64,000 bases of DNA, from positions 79,891-143,890 of the forward strand of contig NZ_CP108459.1 of assembly GCF_036242395.1 (NCBI RefSeq). Reading direction: 5' to 3'. Made by a program: the position numbers and the translations under genes. Below the pieces are notes generated by a model, which was not told the origin of the DNA, ran no database searches, and saw only the letters and a list, made by a program, of their open reading frames with translations. The DNA comes from Kitasatospora sp. NBC_01266. Its GTDB lineage: Bacteria > Actinomycetota > Actinomycetes > Streptomycetales > Streptomycetaceae. Below, piece after piece: positions 34,701-53,922 of the stretch (the stretch's first letter is position 1; each line of letters starts with the position of its first letter).

Positions 34701-37700
34701 GTCGGCGTGCTGGTGGTCGAGCGCCTCTCGGACGCGCGCCGCAACGGGCACCAGGTGCTCGCGGTGGTGAGCGGCTCGGCGGTCAACCAGGACGGTGCGT
34801 CGAACGGTCTGACGGCGCCCAACGGTCCCTCGCAGCAGCGGGTGATCCAGCAGGCGCTCGCCTCGGCCGGCCTGACCACGGCCGAGGTCGACGCCGTGGA
34901 GGCGCACGGCACCGGCACCACCCTCGGTGACCCGATCGAGGCGCAGGCGCTGCTGGCCACCTACGGCCAGGGCCGCGCCGAGGACAAGCCGCTCCGGCTC
35001 GGCTCGCTGAAGTCCAACATCGGCCACGCCCAGGCGGCGGCCGGCGTCGGCGGCGTCATCAAGATGGTGCTGGCGCTGCGCAACGAGCTGCTGCCGAAGA
35101 CCCTGCACGTGGACGAGCCGACCCCGCACGTGGACTGGGAGGCCGGCAACGTCGAGCTCCTCACGGAAGCCGTCCAGTGGCCGGCCGGCGAGCGCCCGCG
35201 TCGCGCGGGTATCTCCTCGTTCGGCCTGAGCGGCACCAACGCCCACATCATCATCGAGGAAGCCCCGGCGGCCGCAGCCGAGGAGGCGGTCGAGCGCCAC
35301 GAGCCGCCGGTCGTCCCGGTCGTGCTCTCCGGCCGCACGCCGAAGGCGCTGGCCGACCAGGCCGCCCGGCTGGGCGCGCAGGTCGCCGAGCAGCAGGACG
35401 TGTCGCTGACCGACCTGGCCTACTCCACGGTGACCGGACGCACGGCGCACGAGCACCGCGCGGTGGTCGTGGCCGAGAACCGCGAGGAGCTGCTGGCCGG
35501 CCTCTCCGCCCTCGCCGAGGGGAGCGGTTCGGCGGGTGTGGTCGCGGGTGGCCGGGTGGACGGCGCTACGGCGTTCGTGTTCACCGGTCAGGGTGCGCAG
35601 CGGCTCGGGATGGGCCGTGAGCTGCACGGCGCGTTCCCGGTGTTCGCTACCGCGCTGGACGAGGCCGTGGCCGCGCTCGACGCCTACCTCGAGATTCCGC
35701 TGAAGGACGTGATGTGGGGCGAGGACGCGGAGCTGCTGGCCGGCACCGCGTACACCCAGCCCGCGCTGTTCGCCGTCGAGACCGCGCTGTTCCGTCTGGT
35801 GGAGTCGTGGGGGGTGCGCCCGGACTTCCTGGCCGGGCACTCGATCGGTGAGATCACCGCCGCCCACGCCTCCGGTGCGATCGGTCTGGAGGACGCGGCC
35901 CGCCTGGTCGCGGCCCGTGGCCGGTTGATGCAGGCGCTGCCGGCCGGTGGCGCGATGGCCGCGCTCCAGGCGACCGAGGCCGAGGTCCTGCCGCACCTGA
36001 CGGACACCGTCGGGATCGCGGCGATCAACAGCCCCTCCTCGGTGGTGGTTTCGGGTGTCGAGGCGGATGTCGAGGCGATCGTCGCCGAGTTCACCGCCCA
36101 GGGCCGCAAGACCAGCCGTTTGAAGGTCTCGCACGCCTTCCACTCCCCGCTGATGGACCCGGTCCTCGCCGAGTTCCACCTGGTCGCCGAGAGCATCACC
36201 CGCAGCCGGCCCACCATCCCGGTGGTCTCCGGCGTGCACGGTGAGGTGACCGAGGACTGGGGCACCCCGGACTACTGGACCCGCCACCTGCGCGAGGCCG
36301 TCCGCTTCGCCGACACGGTCACCCACCTGCACGGACGCGGCGTGACCCGGTTCCTGGAGCTGGGCCCGGACGCGATCCTGACCGCGCTCACCCAGAGCAC
36401 CCTGGACAGCGACACCCCGATCGTCGTCGTCCCGACCGTCCGCAAGAACCAGCCCGAGGCGCAGACCCTCCTGTCGGCCGTGGCCCGCCTCTTCACGGCC
36501 GGCACCCGCATCGACTGGACCGCCTTCCACAACGGCACCGGCGCCCACCGCCTCGACCTGCCCACCTACCCCTTCCAGCGCGAGCGCTACTGGATCATCG
36601 CGAACCAGGGCGGCGGCGACCCCGCCTCCCTCGGCCTCAGCACGCTCGACCACCCGTTGCTCGGCGCGGTCATCTCCTCACCCGAGACCGACGGCGTGGT
36701 GCTGACCGGCCGACTCTCGACCGCCGTCCAGCCCTGGCTGGCCGACCACCGGATCGGCGAGGCCGTCGTCTTCCCCGGCACCGGATTCGTGGAGCTCGCG
36801 ATCCGCGCGGGCGACGAGGTCGGCTGCCCGGCGGTGGAGGAACTGACCCTCGAAGCACCGCTGGTGCTGCCCGAGTCCGGCGGCGTGGCCGTGCGGGTGT
36901 CGGTCGGCGCGGCGGACGACGCCGACCGGCGGACGGTGACCTTCTTCTCGCGCGGCGACGAGGACGAGCCGTGGGTGCGCCACGCGACCGGCGTGCTGAC
37001 CGCCGAAGCGGCGGCCCCGGCCCGGCAGTTCGACGCGGCGGTGTGGCCGCCGCAGGGTGCCGAACCGCTGGAGCTCGACGGGTTCTACGACGAGGTGGCG
37101 GAAGCCGGGCTGGTCTACGGACCCGTGTTCCAGGGGCTGCGCGCCGCCTGGCGGGTGGGTGACGACGTGTTCGGCGACGTGCTGCTGCCCGAGGGCGTCG
37201 AAGCCGACCGGTTCGGCGTCCACCCGGCCCTGCTCGACGCGGCGCTCCACCTGGTGGCGCTGTCCGGGGTGACCGGCGGTCAGGCGGCGCTGCCGTTCGC
37301 CTGGTCCGGGGTCTCCCTGGCGGCCGAGGGCGCGACGCGGCTGCGGGTCCGGGTCACCGCCCGGGGCGAGGGCACCGTGAGCGTGGACCTCGCGAACGCG
37401 GCCGGCCTGCCGGTCGCCTCGATCGGCTCGCTGGTGCTGCGGCCGCTCAGCTCGGTGGCGAACGCCACCGAGACGTCCGCCGCCCGGGACGCGCTCTTCC
37501 AGGTGGACTGGTCGCCGCTGGCGACCGGCGACCCGGTCGACGCGCTGTCGGTCGGTTCGTGGGAGTCGGCCACCGCACCCGGTGCCACCGTGCCGCAGGC
37601 CGTCGTCTGGGACGTGGCACCGGTGCCGGACACGGACGCCGCCGCCTTGCAGGACTCGCTGGCCACGGCACTGCGCACCGTCCAGGACTGGCTGGCCGAT

Positions 37701-39356
37701 GACCGCTTCGAGGGCGCGACGCTGGTCGTCCGCACCCGGGGCGCGGTCGCCCTGTCCGAGACGCGGACCCCCGATCTGGCGGGTGCGGCGCTCTGGGGCC
37801 TGGTGCGCTCCGCGCAGTCCGAGAACCCCGGCCGGATCGTCCTCATGGACTCCGACACCGACATCAGCACCGACACCGACGCCGAGATCGCCGCAGCCGT
37901 GGCCTCGGGCGAGACGCAGCTCGCCGTGCGCGACGGCGTGGCCCACACACCGCGCCTGGTGCGCGCCCCGGCGGCGGCCGACGGAGCCCAGGCGTCGGCG
38001 TTCGCCCCGGAGGGCACCGTGCTGGTCACGGGCGGCACCGGCCTGCTGGGCCGCCTGTTCGCCCGGCACCTGGTCACCGAACACGGTGTCCGGCACCTGC
38101 TGCTGACCAGCCGTCGCGGCCCCGCCGCCGAGGGCGCCGCCGAGCTGGTCGCCGAGCTGTCCGCCCTGGGCGCCTCGGTCGAGGTGGCCGCCTGCGACAC
38201 CGGCGACCGCCCGTCCCTGGAGCGGCTGCTGGCCGGTATCCCGGCCGAGCACCCGCTGACCGGTGTCCTGCACCTGGCGGGTGTGATCGACGACGGCATC
38301 CTCGCCTCCCTCACCCCCGAGCGGCTGGCGAACGTGCTGCGGCCCAAGGCCGCCGCGGCCCTGCACCTGCACGAGCTGACGGCCGGTCACGACCTGGCGG
38401 CCTTCGTGCTCTTCTCCTCGGCGGCCGGTGTCCTGGGCAACCCGGGCCAGGCCAACTACGCCGCGGCCAACGCCTTCCTGGACGCCCTCGCCGCGCACCG
38501 CCGCGCCCAAGGCCTGCCCGTCCAGTCCCTCGCCTGGGGACCGTGGGCGGGGGAGGAGGCGGCCGGCGGCATGGCCGGCGAACTGGCGGCGTCCGGCAGC
38601 GACCGGATCGGCCGCAGCGGCATCGAGGCCCTCTCCGCGAGCGCGGGCACCGAGGTGTTCGACGCCGCGTACGCCCAGGGCGCAGCCGCCCTGGTGACCA
38701 TGCGGCTGAACCTCAAGGCGCTGCGGGCCGCCACCGACCTGCCGCCCCTGCTGCGTGCGCTGGCCCCGGCCCGCGCCCGGCGCCGGGCGCAGTCCTCGGC
38801 GGTCGACACGACGGCGTTCCGCAGCCGGATGGCGGCCCTGTCCGACCAGGCCCGCACCGACGAACTCATCGACCTGGTGAGGGCGCACGCGGCCGCGGTC
38901 CTCGGCCACTCCTCGGCCGCCGCGATCGGCAAGACCCGCGAGTTCAACGAGTTCGGCTTCGACTCGCTGTCCGCCGTCGAATTCCGCAACAGCCTCGCCG
39001 AGGCCACCGGGCTGCGCCTGCCGCCCACGCTGGTCTTCGACTACCCCAACCCCACGGCGGTCGCCGAGTTCTTCGCCGAGGAACTCCGCCCGGCGCAGGA
39101 CGCGGGCAGCACCGGCGACGCGGTCGACCCCGACTCGGACGAAGGAAAGATCCGCCGGCTGCTGCAGACCGTCCCGATGTCCCGCCTGCGGGAACTGGGT
39201 CTGGTCGACACCTTGCTCCACCTTGCCGACGGACCGGCGGAGCACTCGGAGTCCACGCTCGTCGACGACGCGGAAGCGATCGACGATCTGGACGCCGAGA
39301 GCTTGATCAACATGGCGCTCGAAGGTCTCGGGCTCGACGAGACACAGGGAATGTGA
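28758..39356 (+). CDS. Modular type I PKS D, two modules; module 1 uses methylmalonyl-CoA
   Basis: Start ATG 28758 (MANDEKILDYL); a GTG at 28746 behind AAAAAGGA is an alternative adding four residues. It has 3532 residues. Docking helix, then KS (Cys206), AT (Ser661 in GHSQGE and YASH at 762-765, the methylmalonyl-CoA signature), DH (His968, Asp1131), KR (GGTGTLG near 1389, LDD near 1474, Tyr1531) and ACP (Ser1698). Module 2 has KS (Cys1915), AT (Ser2362, HAFH, malonyl), DH (His2664, Asp2827), KR (GGTGLLG near 3091, IDD variant, Tyr3234) and ACP (Ser3403). Both DH active-site loops read HRxGE, with Glu where Gly is usual in HxxxGxxxxP. Both modules should yield trans-type olefins via B-type KRs, the first carrying a methyl branch. 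The C-terminal tail (ending LDETQGM) differs from B and C and likely pairs only with PKS E. Confidence 0.94.
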   Translation: MANDEKILDYLKKVTADLHQTRQRLQDVEAQAREPIAIVAMSCRYPGGISTPEQLWELVAEGRDAVAGMPTDRGWDLEALMNPDLDAAGASYVHQGGFLENAGLFDPGFFGLSPMEAEGTDPQQRLVLEVSWEAFERAGIDPQTLRGGSVGVYMGSGIQDYGDFDEGVPEAVEAYMATARAASVISGRVSYVLGLEGPSFTVDTACSSSLVAIHLAAQALRQSECTLALAGGVMIMSTPSPFVAFSHQKGLSPDGRCRAFSDSADGTGWAEGVGVILLERLSDARRNGHPVLAVIQGSAINSDGASNGLTAPSGPAQQKVIRQALANAQIPGSHVDLVEAHGTGTTLGDPIEAQALLTTYGQDHSAERPLRLGSFKSNIGHAQGAAGVGGVIKTVMALRHGLMPRTLHVTEPSSHVDWNAGHVKLLTEAEPWPRTEDHPRTAGVSAFGLSGTNSHVIISEAPEAEPADDTAEPTAAPLASPVLPYLLSARGTQALRGQAAKLAAFVRDDAELALPDLGHSLLTRRAAFDHRAVVLGGDRDALLAGLDALAAGDKSPAVVRGTALGSSRIAFVFPGQGSQWVGMAVELIESAPAFADRMRECAQALSAFVDWDLFDVLYERDGAPTFADVDVVQPVLWAVMVSLAELWRSFGVQPDAVVGHSQGEIAAATAAGALTLEDGARIVALRSKIIRSGLAGLGGMMSVRLPATEAEALLPRWSGRLQLAVVNSPTSVVVCGDVDALDELYNQLEESGVQARKIPVDYASHSVFVEEIRDRVIAALADVAPRSTPTAFYSTVTGTRLDTATLDADYWYRNLRQTVLFEETTRRLLDDGFTAFVEASPHPGLLVGLAETVSAVGATAAPIGSLRRNEGGLDRFVASLAEAHTHGLPVDWTQFFGTGGTPVDLPTYAFQREQYWAQAPAARGDVAAAGLEPADHPLLGAIVSSPDGEGFTLTGRLATGTHGWLGDHRVGESVFFPGTGFVELAVRAGDHAGCPSVDELTLEAPLVLPERGGVALRVTVDAPDQAGRRTVTVHSRVEDTGAAWTRHAVGTLSRTAAEPRTFDTAPWPPAGAEAVDLDGFYADIAREGLVYGPVFQGLSAAWRVGTDIYAEVQLPEGTDATGFGLHPALLDAALHTVALTGVTGSQGALPFAWSGVSLAAEGATSVRVRVRPLGEGEVGVDLADSAGAPVAAIDSLVLRPLTEDLLTADRALVRDALFRIDWQPVAQPPAEGRTVRAWDAPRDTEVADVVVWTPTPGTDAQAARTAVHQALDVVRQWLADERCAASTLVVRTHGAAALPGEDAVDLAGAAVWGLVRSAQSENPGRIVLLDTDPQAAAETAAAAVATGESQIAVRAGVQLAPRLVRADSDPATAPAVPAFDPDGTVLLAGGTGTLGRHLARHLITEHGVGRIVLTSRRGPAAEGAAELLAELRELGAEAEIAACDAADRDALAALLAQLPADRPLTGVVHLAGVLDDGILASLTPERVDAVLRPKIDAAVNLHELTAGLDLAAFVLFSSVAGVLGNPGQANYAAANTFLDALAAHRRAHGLPAQSLAWGFWGEASGMTSGLTADERTRIAAQGGVLPIASDEGVALFDAARRAGDATLVPVKLNIAAIRAQGASAREVFRALAPVTARRKAGAKVETGGLQQRLAAVAEADREAAVLELVLQQIADVLGFSSTQAIEPERAFKELGFDSLRAVEFRNGLVEATGLRLPATVVFDYPNPLGLARHLLTEISGLPEQAAAPAAAAPVTGDPIAIVGMACRFPGGIGSPEDLWQAVVGGVDVISGFPTDRGWDIARIYDPQGLRPDTSYTDQGGFLDHAGDFDADFFGISPNEALIMDPQQRQLLEVSWEALERSGIDPRSLKGSKTGVYAGMMYHDYAHNASTGGIASGRISYVLGLEGPSMTVDTACSSSLVSLHLAIQSLRSGESTLALVGGVTVMSDPEIFVEFSRQKGMAADGRCKSFAGAADGAAWSEGVGVLVVERLSDARRNGHQVLAVVSGSAVNQDGASNGLTAPNGPSQQRVIQQALASAGLTTAEVDAVEAHGTGTTLGDPIEAQALLATYGQGRAEDKPLRLGSLKSNIGHAQAAAGVGGVIKMVLALRNELLPKTLHVDEPTPHVDWEAGNVELLTEAVQWPAGERPRRAGISSFGLSGTNAHIIIEEAPAAAAEEAVERHEPPVVPVVLSGRTPKALADQAARLGAQVAEQQDVSLTDLAYSTVTGRTAHEHRAVVVAENREELLAGLSALAEGSGSAGVVAGGRVDGATAFVFTGQGAQRLGMGRELHGAFPVFATALDEAVAALDAYLEIPLKDVMWGEDAELLAGTAYTQPALFAVETALFRLVESWGVRPDFLAGHSIGEITAAHASGAIGLEDAARLVAARGRLMQALPAGGAMAALQATEAEVLPHLTDTVGIAAINSPSSVVVSGVEADVEAIVAEFTAQGRKTSRLKVSHAFHSPLMDPVLAEFHLVAESITRSRPTIPVVSGVHGEVTEDWGTPDYWTRHLREAVRFADTVTHLHGRGVTRFLELGPDAILTALTQSTLDSDTPIVVVPTVRKNQPEAQTLLSAVARLFTAGTRIDWTAFHNGTGAHRLDLPTYPFQRERYWIIANQGGGDPASLGLSTLDHPLLGAVISSPETDGVVLTGRLSTAVQPWLADHRIGEAVVFPGTGFVELAIRAGDEVGCPAVEELTLEAPLVLPESGGVAVRVSVGAADDADRRTVTFFSRGDEDEPWVRHATGVLTAEAAAPARQFDAAVWPPQGAEPLELDGFYDEVAEAGLVYGPVFQGLRAAWRVGDDVFGDVLLPEGVEADRFGVHPALLDAALHLVALSGVTGGQAALPFAWSGVSLAAEGATRLRVRVTARGEGTVSVDLANAAGLPVASIGSLVLRPLSSVANATETSAARDALFQVDWSPLATGDPVDALSVGSWESATAPGATVPQAVVWDVAPVPDTDAAALQDSLATALRTVQDWLADDRFEGATLVVRTRGAVALSETRTPDLAGAALWGLVRSAQSENPGRIVLMDSDTDISTDTDAEIAAAVASGETQLAVRDGVAHTPRLVRAPAAADGAQASAFAPEGTVLVTGGTGLLGRLFARHLVTEHGVRHLLLTSRRGPAAEGAAELVAELSALGASVEVAACDTGDRPSLERLLAGIPAEHPLTGVLHLAGVIDDGILASLTPERLANVLRPKAAAALHLHELTAGHDLAAFVLFSSAAGVLGNPGQANYAAANAFLDALAAHRRAQGLPVQSLAWGPWAGEEAAGGMAGELAASGSDRIGRSGIEALSASAGTEVFDAAYAQGAAALVTMRLNLKALRAATDLPPLLRALAPARARRRAQSSAVDTTAFRSRMAALSDQARTDELIDLVRAHAAAVLGHSSAAAIGKTREFNEFGFDSLSAVEFRNSLAEATGLRLPPTLVFDYPNPTAVAEFFAEELRPAQDAGSTGDAVDPDSDEGKIRRLLQTVPMSRLRELGLVDTLLHLADGPAEHSESTLVDDAEAIDDLDAESLINMALEGLGLDETQGM

Positions 39357-39365
39357 GAGAAGCAG

Positions 39366-50588
<11,223 letters not shown>

Positions 50589-50589
50589 C

Positions 50590-51504
50590 ATGACGGCGAC
50601 ACTCAAGCGCAAGAAGGGCACTGTCCCGTTCGGCCCCTACGAGACCTGGTACCAGGTGACCGGAGACCTCTCCTCCGGGCGCCCGGCCCTGGTCGCCGTC
50701 CACGGCGGCCCCGGCAGCACTCACGACTACCTGCGCAACCTCAACGAGCTCGCCGCCCACACCGGCCCGGTCGTGCTCTACGACCAGCTCGGCAACGGCG
50801 GTTCGACCCACCTGCCCGACAAGGGGGCCGATTTCTGGACTCCTGAGCTCTTCGCCGACGAACTCTCCAACCTGCTGCGGCAGTTGGGCATCGAAGACAA
50901 CTACGTGCTGTTCGGCCAGTCCTGGGGCGGCCTGCTGGTCACCAAGTTCGCCGCCGAGCGGCCGGCCGGCCTGCGCGGCCTGGTCATCGCCAACGCGCCG
51001 GCCTCCTACCCGCTCTGGCTCCAGGAGGCGGCCCGGCTGCGCGCCGAGCTGCCCCCGGAGGTGAACGAGGTCCTGCAGCGCCACGAGGCGGCCGGCACCA
51101 CGGACACCGAGGAGTACCACGGGGCGATGCGCCCGTTCTACGAGCGCCACGTCTGCCGTCTCAAGCCCTGGCCCCGCGACTACCTGGCCTCGTTCTACGA
51201 GGTCTACAACGACCCGACCGTCTACTACGCGATGAACGGTCCCAGCGAGTTCCACGTCATCGGCACCCTCAAGGACTGGTCGGTGATCGACTACTGCCCG
51301 GCCGTCGCCGTCCCGACGCTGATCATCTCCGGCCGCCACGACGAGGCCACCCCCGCCACCGTCCAGCCCTTCCACGACCTCATCCCCGGTTCCCGCTGGG
51401 AGATCTTCGAGGAGTCCAGCCACCTGCCCCACCTGGAGGAGCCGGAGCTGTTCCAGAAGGTGATGCGCGAGTTCCTCGACACCCTGCCGACCGCCCAGGG
51501 GTGA
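50590..51504 (+). CDS. Proline-iminopeptidase-family amidohydrolase, VinJ-like
   Basis: This is a 304-residue alpha/beta hydrolase. ATG 50590 begins one base after the PKS E stop (TGA 50586-50588), so the genes are translationally coupled. Visible features are the oxyanion-hole HGGPGSTHDY near residue 38, nucleophile Ser in GQSWGG near residue 116, acid Asp in SGRHDEATP near 250 and His in SSHLPHLEEP near 278. This S33 (proline iminopeptidase) layout, including HGGPG and GQSWGG, is that of VinJ. VinJ removes the protecting terminal aminoacyl residue from the polyketide before macrolactam closure in vicenistatin and related pathways. Its position beside the thioesterase gene fits that role. 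The substrate assignment is inference; a generic peptidase or resistance hydrolase is possible but less likely given PKS A's lone loading ACP. Confidence 0.87.
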   Translation: MTATLKRKKGTVPFGPYETWYQVTGDLSSGRPALVAVHGGPGSTHDYLRNLNELAAHTGPVVLYDQLGNGGSTHLPDKGADFWTPELFADELSNLLRQLGIEDNYVLFGQSWGGLLVTKFAAERPAGLRGLVIANAPASYPLWLQEAARLRAELPPEVNEVLQRHEAAGTTDTEEYHGAMRPFYERHVCRLKPWPRDYLASFYEVYNDPTVYYAMNGPSEFHVIGTLKDWSVIDYCPAVAVPTLIISGRHDEATPATVQPFHDLIPGSRWEIFEESSHLPHLEEPELFQKVMREFLDTLPTAQG

Positions 51505-51530
51505 CGGGCGCTCACAGCCGGTACCACCCG

Positions 51531-51565
51531 GCGGTCCCCCGCGCCTTCCCGGCGCGGGGGACCGC
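51531..51565. terminator. Strong hairpin terminator at right edge of PKS cluster
   Basis: Perfect 15-bp arms, GCGGTCCCCCGCGCC (51531-51545) and its complement (51551-51565), enclose a 5-nt TTCCC loop. It lies between two convergent genes and can end both the PKS-hydrolase operon and the regulator transcript. It marks the likely cluster boundary. Confidence 0.9.
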
Positions 51566-51592
51566 CTGCTCCTAGCCCGCTCCGCCCACGGC

Positions 51593-52537
51593 TCAGGGCG
51601 CCTCGCGGATGAGTGCGGCGATGCCGTCGAGCAGGCGCTGCAGACCGAACTCGAACAGCTCGTCCAGGTCGAAGTCGTACCCGGCCGCGGTGAGCCGCTC
51701 CAGTGCCGGGAACCGACCACCGGTCAGGATCGCCTGGAAGGCCGGCCCCTGCGTGCCCATCCACTCCTCGCCGGCGGGGCCGCTGTCCGCCTCGGCCTTC
51801 GGCTCGCCGTTGACCGCGGTGCCGCGCACGTAGTTCAGCAGCGTGAGATGAGCGGTGAACATCGTCGGCAGGTCGAGCCCGCGGCCGTCCAGGGCGGTGA
51901 GGATCCACTCGGTGAAGGGCACCGCGCTGGCGATCGGCTGCGGTCGGGTCATCGACAGCGCCGGCGCGAGCCACGGGTGCCGACGGAACATCGCCCACAG
52001 CGTCCGGGCGGCGAGTTCGAGCCCCTCCCGCCAGCTCTCCGGCGGGTCGGCGGGAAACGGCGCTGCCGACGCGGTGGCGAAGGCCCGGTCCATCATCTGC
52101 GCCAGCAGGTCGTCCTTGTCGGTCACGTGCCGGTACAGCGACATGGTCGCCACTCCGAGTTCGGCGGCCACCCGGCGCATCGAGACCGCGGCCAGGCCCT
52201 GCGCGTCGGCGACCGCGATGGCGGTGGCGACGATCCGCTCGGGCGTGAGCGCCCGGTCCGAGGCGTTCCTGCGCAGGCCGGTCGCGGCGGAGTGAGCGGC
52301 GCCTGCCGACCGGCTGCCGGTGTCGACGACGGTGCCGACGCCCGGCACCGGGCGGACCAGGCTCGCATGACGCAGTTCGGTGAGTACCTTGGTGGCGGTC
52401 GCCATTGCCACACCCCACTGCCGGGTGATCTCACGGGTCGAGGGGATACGGTCGCCCGGTGCGAGTTCACCCGTCTCGATCCGCTGCCGCAGTTCGGCGA
52501 CGATCTGGCGGTAGCGCGGCGCTGCCCGTCGGTTCAC
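51593..52537 (-). CDS. GntR-TetR fusion regulator with two DNA-binding domains
   Basis: This is a 314-residue protein. GTG 52537 is chosen because GGAAGGGA precedes it; longer in-frame starts would run through the ACTAGTAC site. Residues ~1-75 form a GntR-type winged helix (RYRQIVAELRQRIETGEL, then PSTREI and the wing GVGTVV). After a ~35-residue linker, a complete TetR HTH follows (PERIVATAIAVADAQGL to LYRHVTDKDDLL), and then a helical TetR ligand-binding domain to the end. The gene is divergent from an FAD monooxygenase, with palindromic ACTAGTAC sites in the shared 179-bp gap. It probably represses itself and the monooxygenase in response to a xenobiotic or antibiotic. It lies outside the terminator of the PKS operon, so it may not belong to the pathway. 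Confidence 0.9.
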   Translation of the reverse strand: MNRRAAPRYRQIVAELRQRIETGELAPGDRIPSTREITRQWGVAMATATKVLTELRHASLVRPVPGVGTVVDTGSRSAGAAHSAATGLRRNASDRALTPERIVATAIAVADAQGLAAVSMRRVAAELGVATMSLYRHVTDKDDLLAQMMDRAFATASAAPFPADPPESWREGLELAARTLWAMFRRHPWLAPALSMTRPQPIASAVPFTEWILTALDGRGLDLPTMFTAHLTLLNYVRGTAVNGEPKAEADSGPAGEEWMGTQGPAFQAILTGGRFPALERLTAAGYDFDLDELFEFGLQRLLDGIAALIREAP

Positions 52538-52550
52538 CGGCGTCCCTTCC

Positions 52551-52641
52551 GTACTAGTACACCTAGCCAGCGCGGCCACCGCGCCGGAAGGTCTCGGGCT
52601 GCCATCGCAGGTGAGCTGTTCCGATGCCAAAGCACTAGTAC
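52551..52641. promoter_or_regulatory. Divergent promoter with two ACTAGTAC operator sites
   Basis: The 10-bp palindrome GTACTAGTAC is at 52551-52560, 14 bp before the regulator start. A second ACTAGTAC is at 52634-52641, 76 bp before the monooxygenase start. Short GT-N-AC palindromes of this kind are typical GntR targets. Spacing of 81 bp between the cores would allow looping or independent repression of both directions. Confidence 0.65.
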
Positions 52642-52716
52642 ACTACTTGCCAATGCCCCAGTTCTGAAGCAGTTTAGAGCTTGTCCGCCCGCTGCGTGTG
52701 CCGTACATTCAAAGCC

Positions 52717-53922
52717 ATGCGGAACAACACCGACATCCTTGTCTCCGGTGCCAGCATCGCTGGACCCGCCGTAGCGTACTGGCTACACAAAGCAGGCTTC
52801 ACCGTCACGGTCGTCGAGCGCGCGCCGGCTCCGCGGCCGGGCGGCCAGACCGTCGATCTGCGCGGCGCCGGCCGCACCGTGATGACGCGGATGGGCCTGA
52901 TGGACCAGGTGCGGGCGTTGAGCGTCGACCAGCGCGGCCTCGCGTTCGTCGACTCCACCGGCCGCATCACCGCCCGGATGCCCACGGACAGCTTCGGTGG
53001 CGAGGGCATCGTCTCCGAGATCGAGATCCTGCGCGGCGACCTCGGCCGACTGCTGTACGAAGCCACCCTGCCGGGTGTCGAGTACCTCTTCGACGACACC
53101 ATCACCGGGCTCGACGAGGACGAGGACGGAGTCACCGTCACCTTCGAGAAGGCCGCCCCCGCCCGCTACGGTCTGGTCATCGGAGCCGACGGCCTGCACT
53201 CCGTGGTGCGCTCGCTGGCCTTCGGCCCGGAGGCCGACCACGTCCGGCCGCTGGACATCTACACCGCGTGGTTCACCGCCACCGAGGAGCTGGACCTCGA
53301 CGGCTGGTACCAGATGTACAACGCCCCCGGCGGGCTCGTCGCCTCCGCCCGGCCCGGCCGTCTCCCCGGCGAGACCAAGGTCGGCCTCAGCTTCCGGTCG
53401 GCCCCGGTCAGCTACGACCGGCGGGACACCGCCGCACAGCAGGACCTGATCGCCCGCCGCTTCGCCAACGCCGGCTGGCAGGTCCCGCGCCTGCTCAGAG
53501 CGATGCGCACCTCCTCCGACTTCTTCTTCGACTCCATGGGCCAGGTGCGCCTCGACCACTGGTCCCGCGGCCGCGTGGCCCTGCTCGGCGACGCCGGCTA
53601 CTGCCCGACCCCGCTGACCGGCCTGGGCACCAGCCTCGCTCTTGTCGGTGCCTACGTGCTCGCCGGCGAACTCGTCGCCGCTGCCGGCGACCACCGCATC
53701 GCCTTCCGCAACTACGACCAGGTCATGCGCCCCTACATCACCCAGGGCCAGCAGCTCCCACCCGGCGGCGCCTCCGGCTACGCACCCTCCAGCGCCCTCG
53801 CCATCCGCTTACGGGCCGCCTCGATGCGCTCCATGAACCGCTGGCCGATGCGCAACCTGCTCGCCGCCCAGTCCGCCAAAGCCGGAGCCATCACCCTCCC
53901 CGACTACGACCGCCGCCTGTAG
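52717..53922 (+). CDS. FAD-dependent aromatic-hydroxylase-type monooxygenase
   Basis: This is a 401-residue group A flavoprotein. The start ATG 52717 (MRNNTDILVSG) has no clear ribosome site and may be leaderless or weakly translated; it is placed by the flavin-binding strand, which begins five residues in. The dinucleotide motif GASIAG is near residue 12, the DG motif in GADGLHSVVR near 158, and the GD motif in LLGDAGYCPTPLTGLG near 290. This is the PHBH/TetX fold, which uses NAD(P)H and O2 to hydroxylate small molecules. Such enzymes serve in tailoring or in antibiotic inactivation. Control by the divergent GntR-TetR protein suggests inducible detoxification. A tailoring role for the polyketide cannot be excluded, but the terminator at 51531-51565 separates it from the cluster. 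Confidence 0.9.
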   Translation: MRNNTDILVSGASIAGPAVAYWLHKAGFTVTVVERAPAPRPGGQTVDLRGAGRTVMTRMGLMDQVRALSVDQRGLAFVDSTGRITARMPTDSFGGEGIVSEIEILRGDLGRLLYEATLPGVEYLFDDTITGLDEDEDGVTVTFEKAAPARYGLVIGADGLHSVVRSLAFGPEADHVRPLDIYTAWFTATEELDLDGWYQMYNAPGGLVASARPGRLPGETKVGLSFRSAPVSYDRRDTAAQQDLIARRFANAGWQVPRLLRAMRTSSDFFFDSMGQVRLDHWSRGRVALLGDAGYCPTPLTGLGTSLALVGAYVLAGELVAAAGDHRIAFRNYDQVMRPYITQGQQLPPGGASGYAPSSALAIRLRAASMRSMNRWPMRNLLAAQSAKAGAITLPDYDRRL

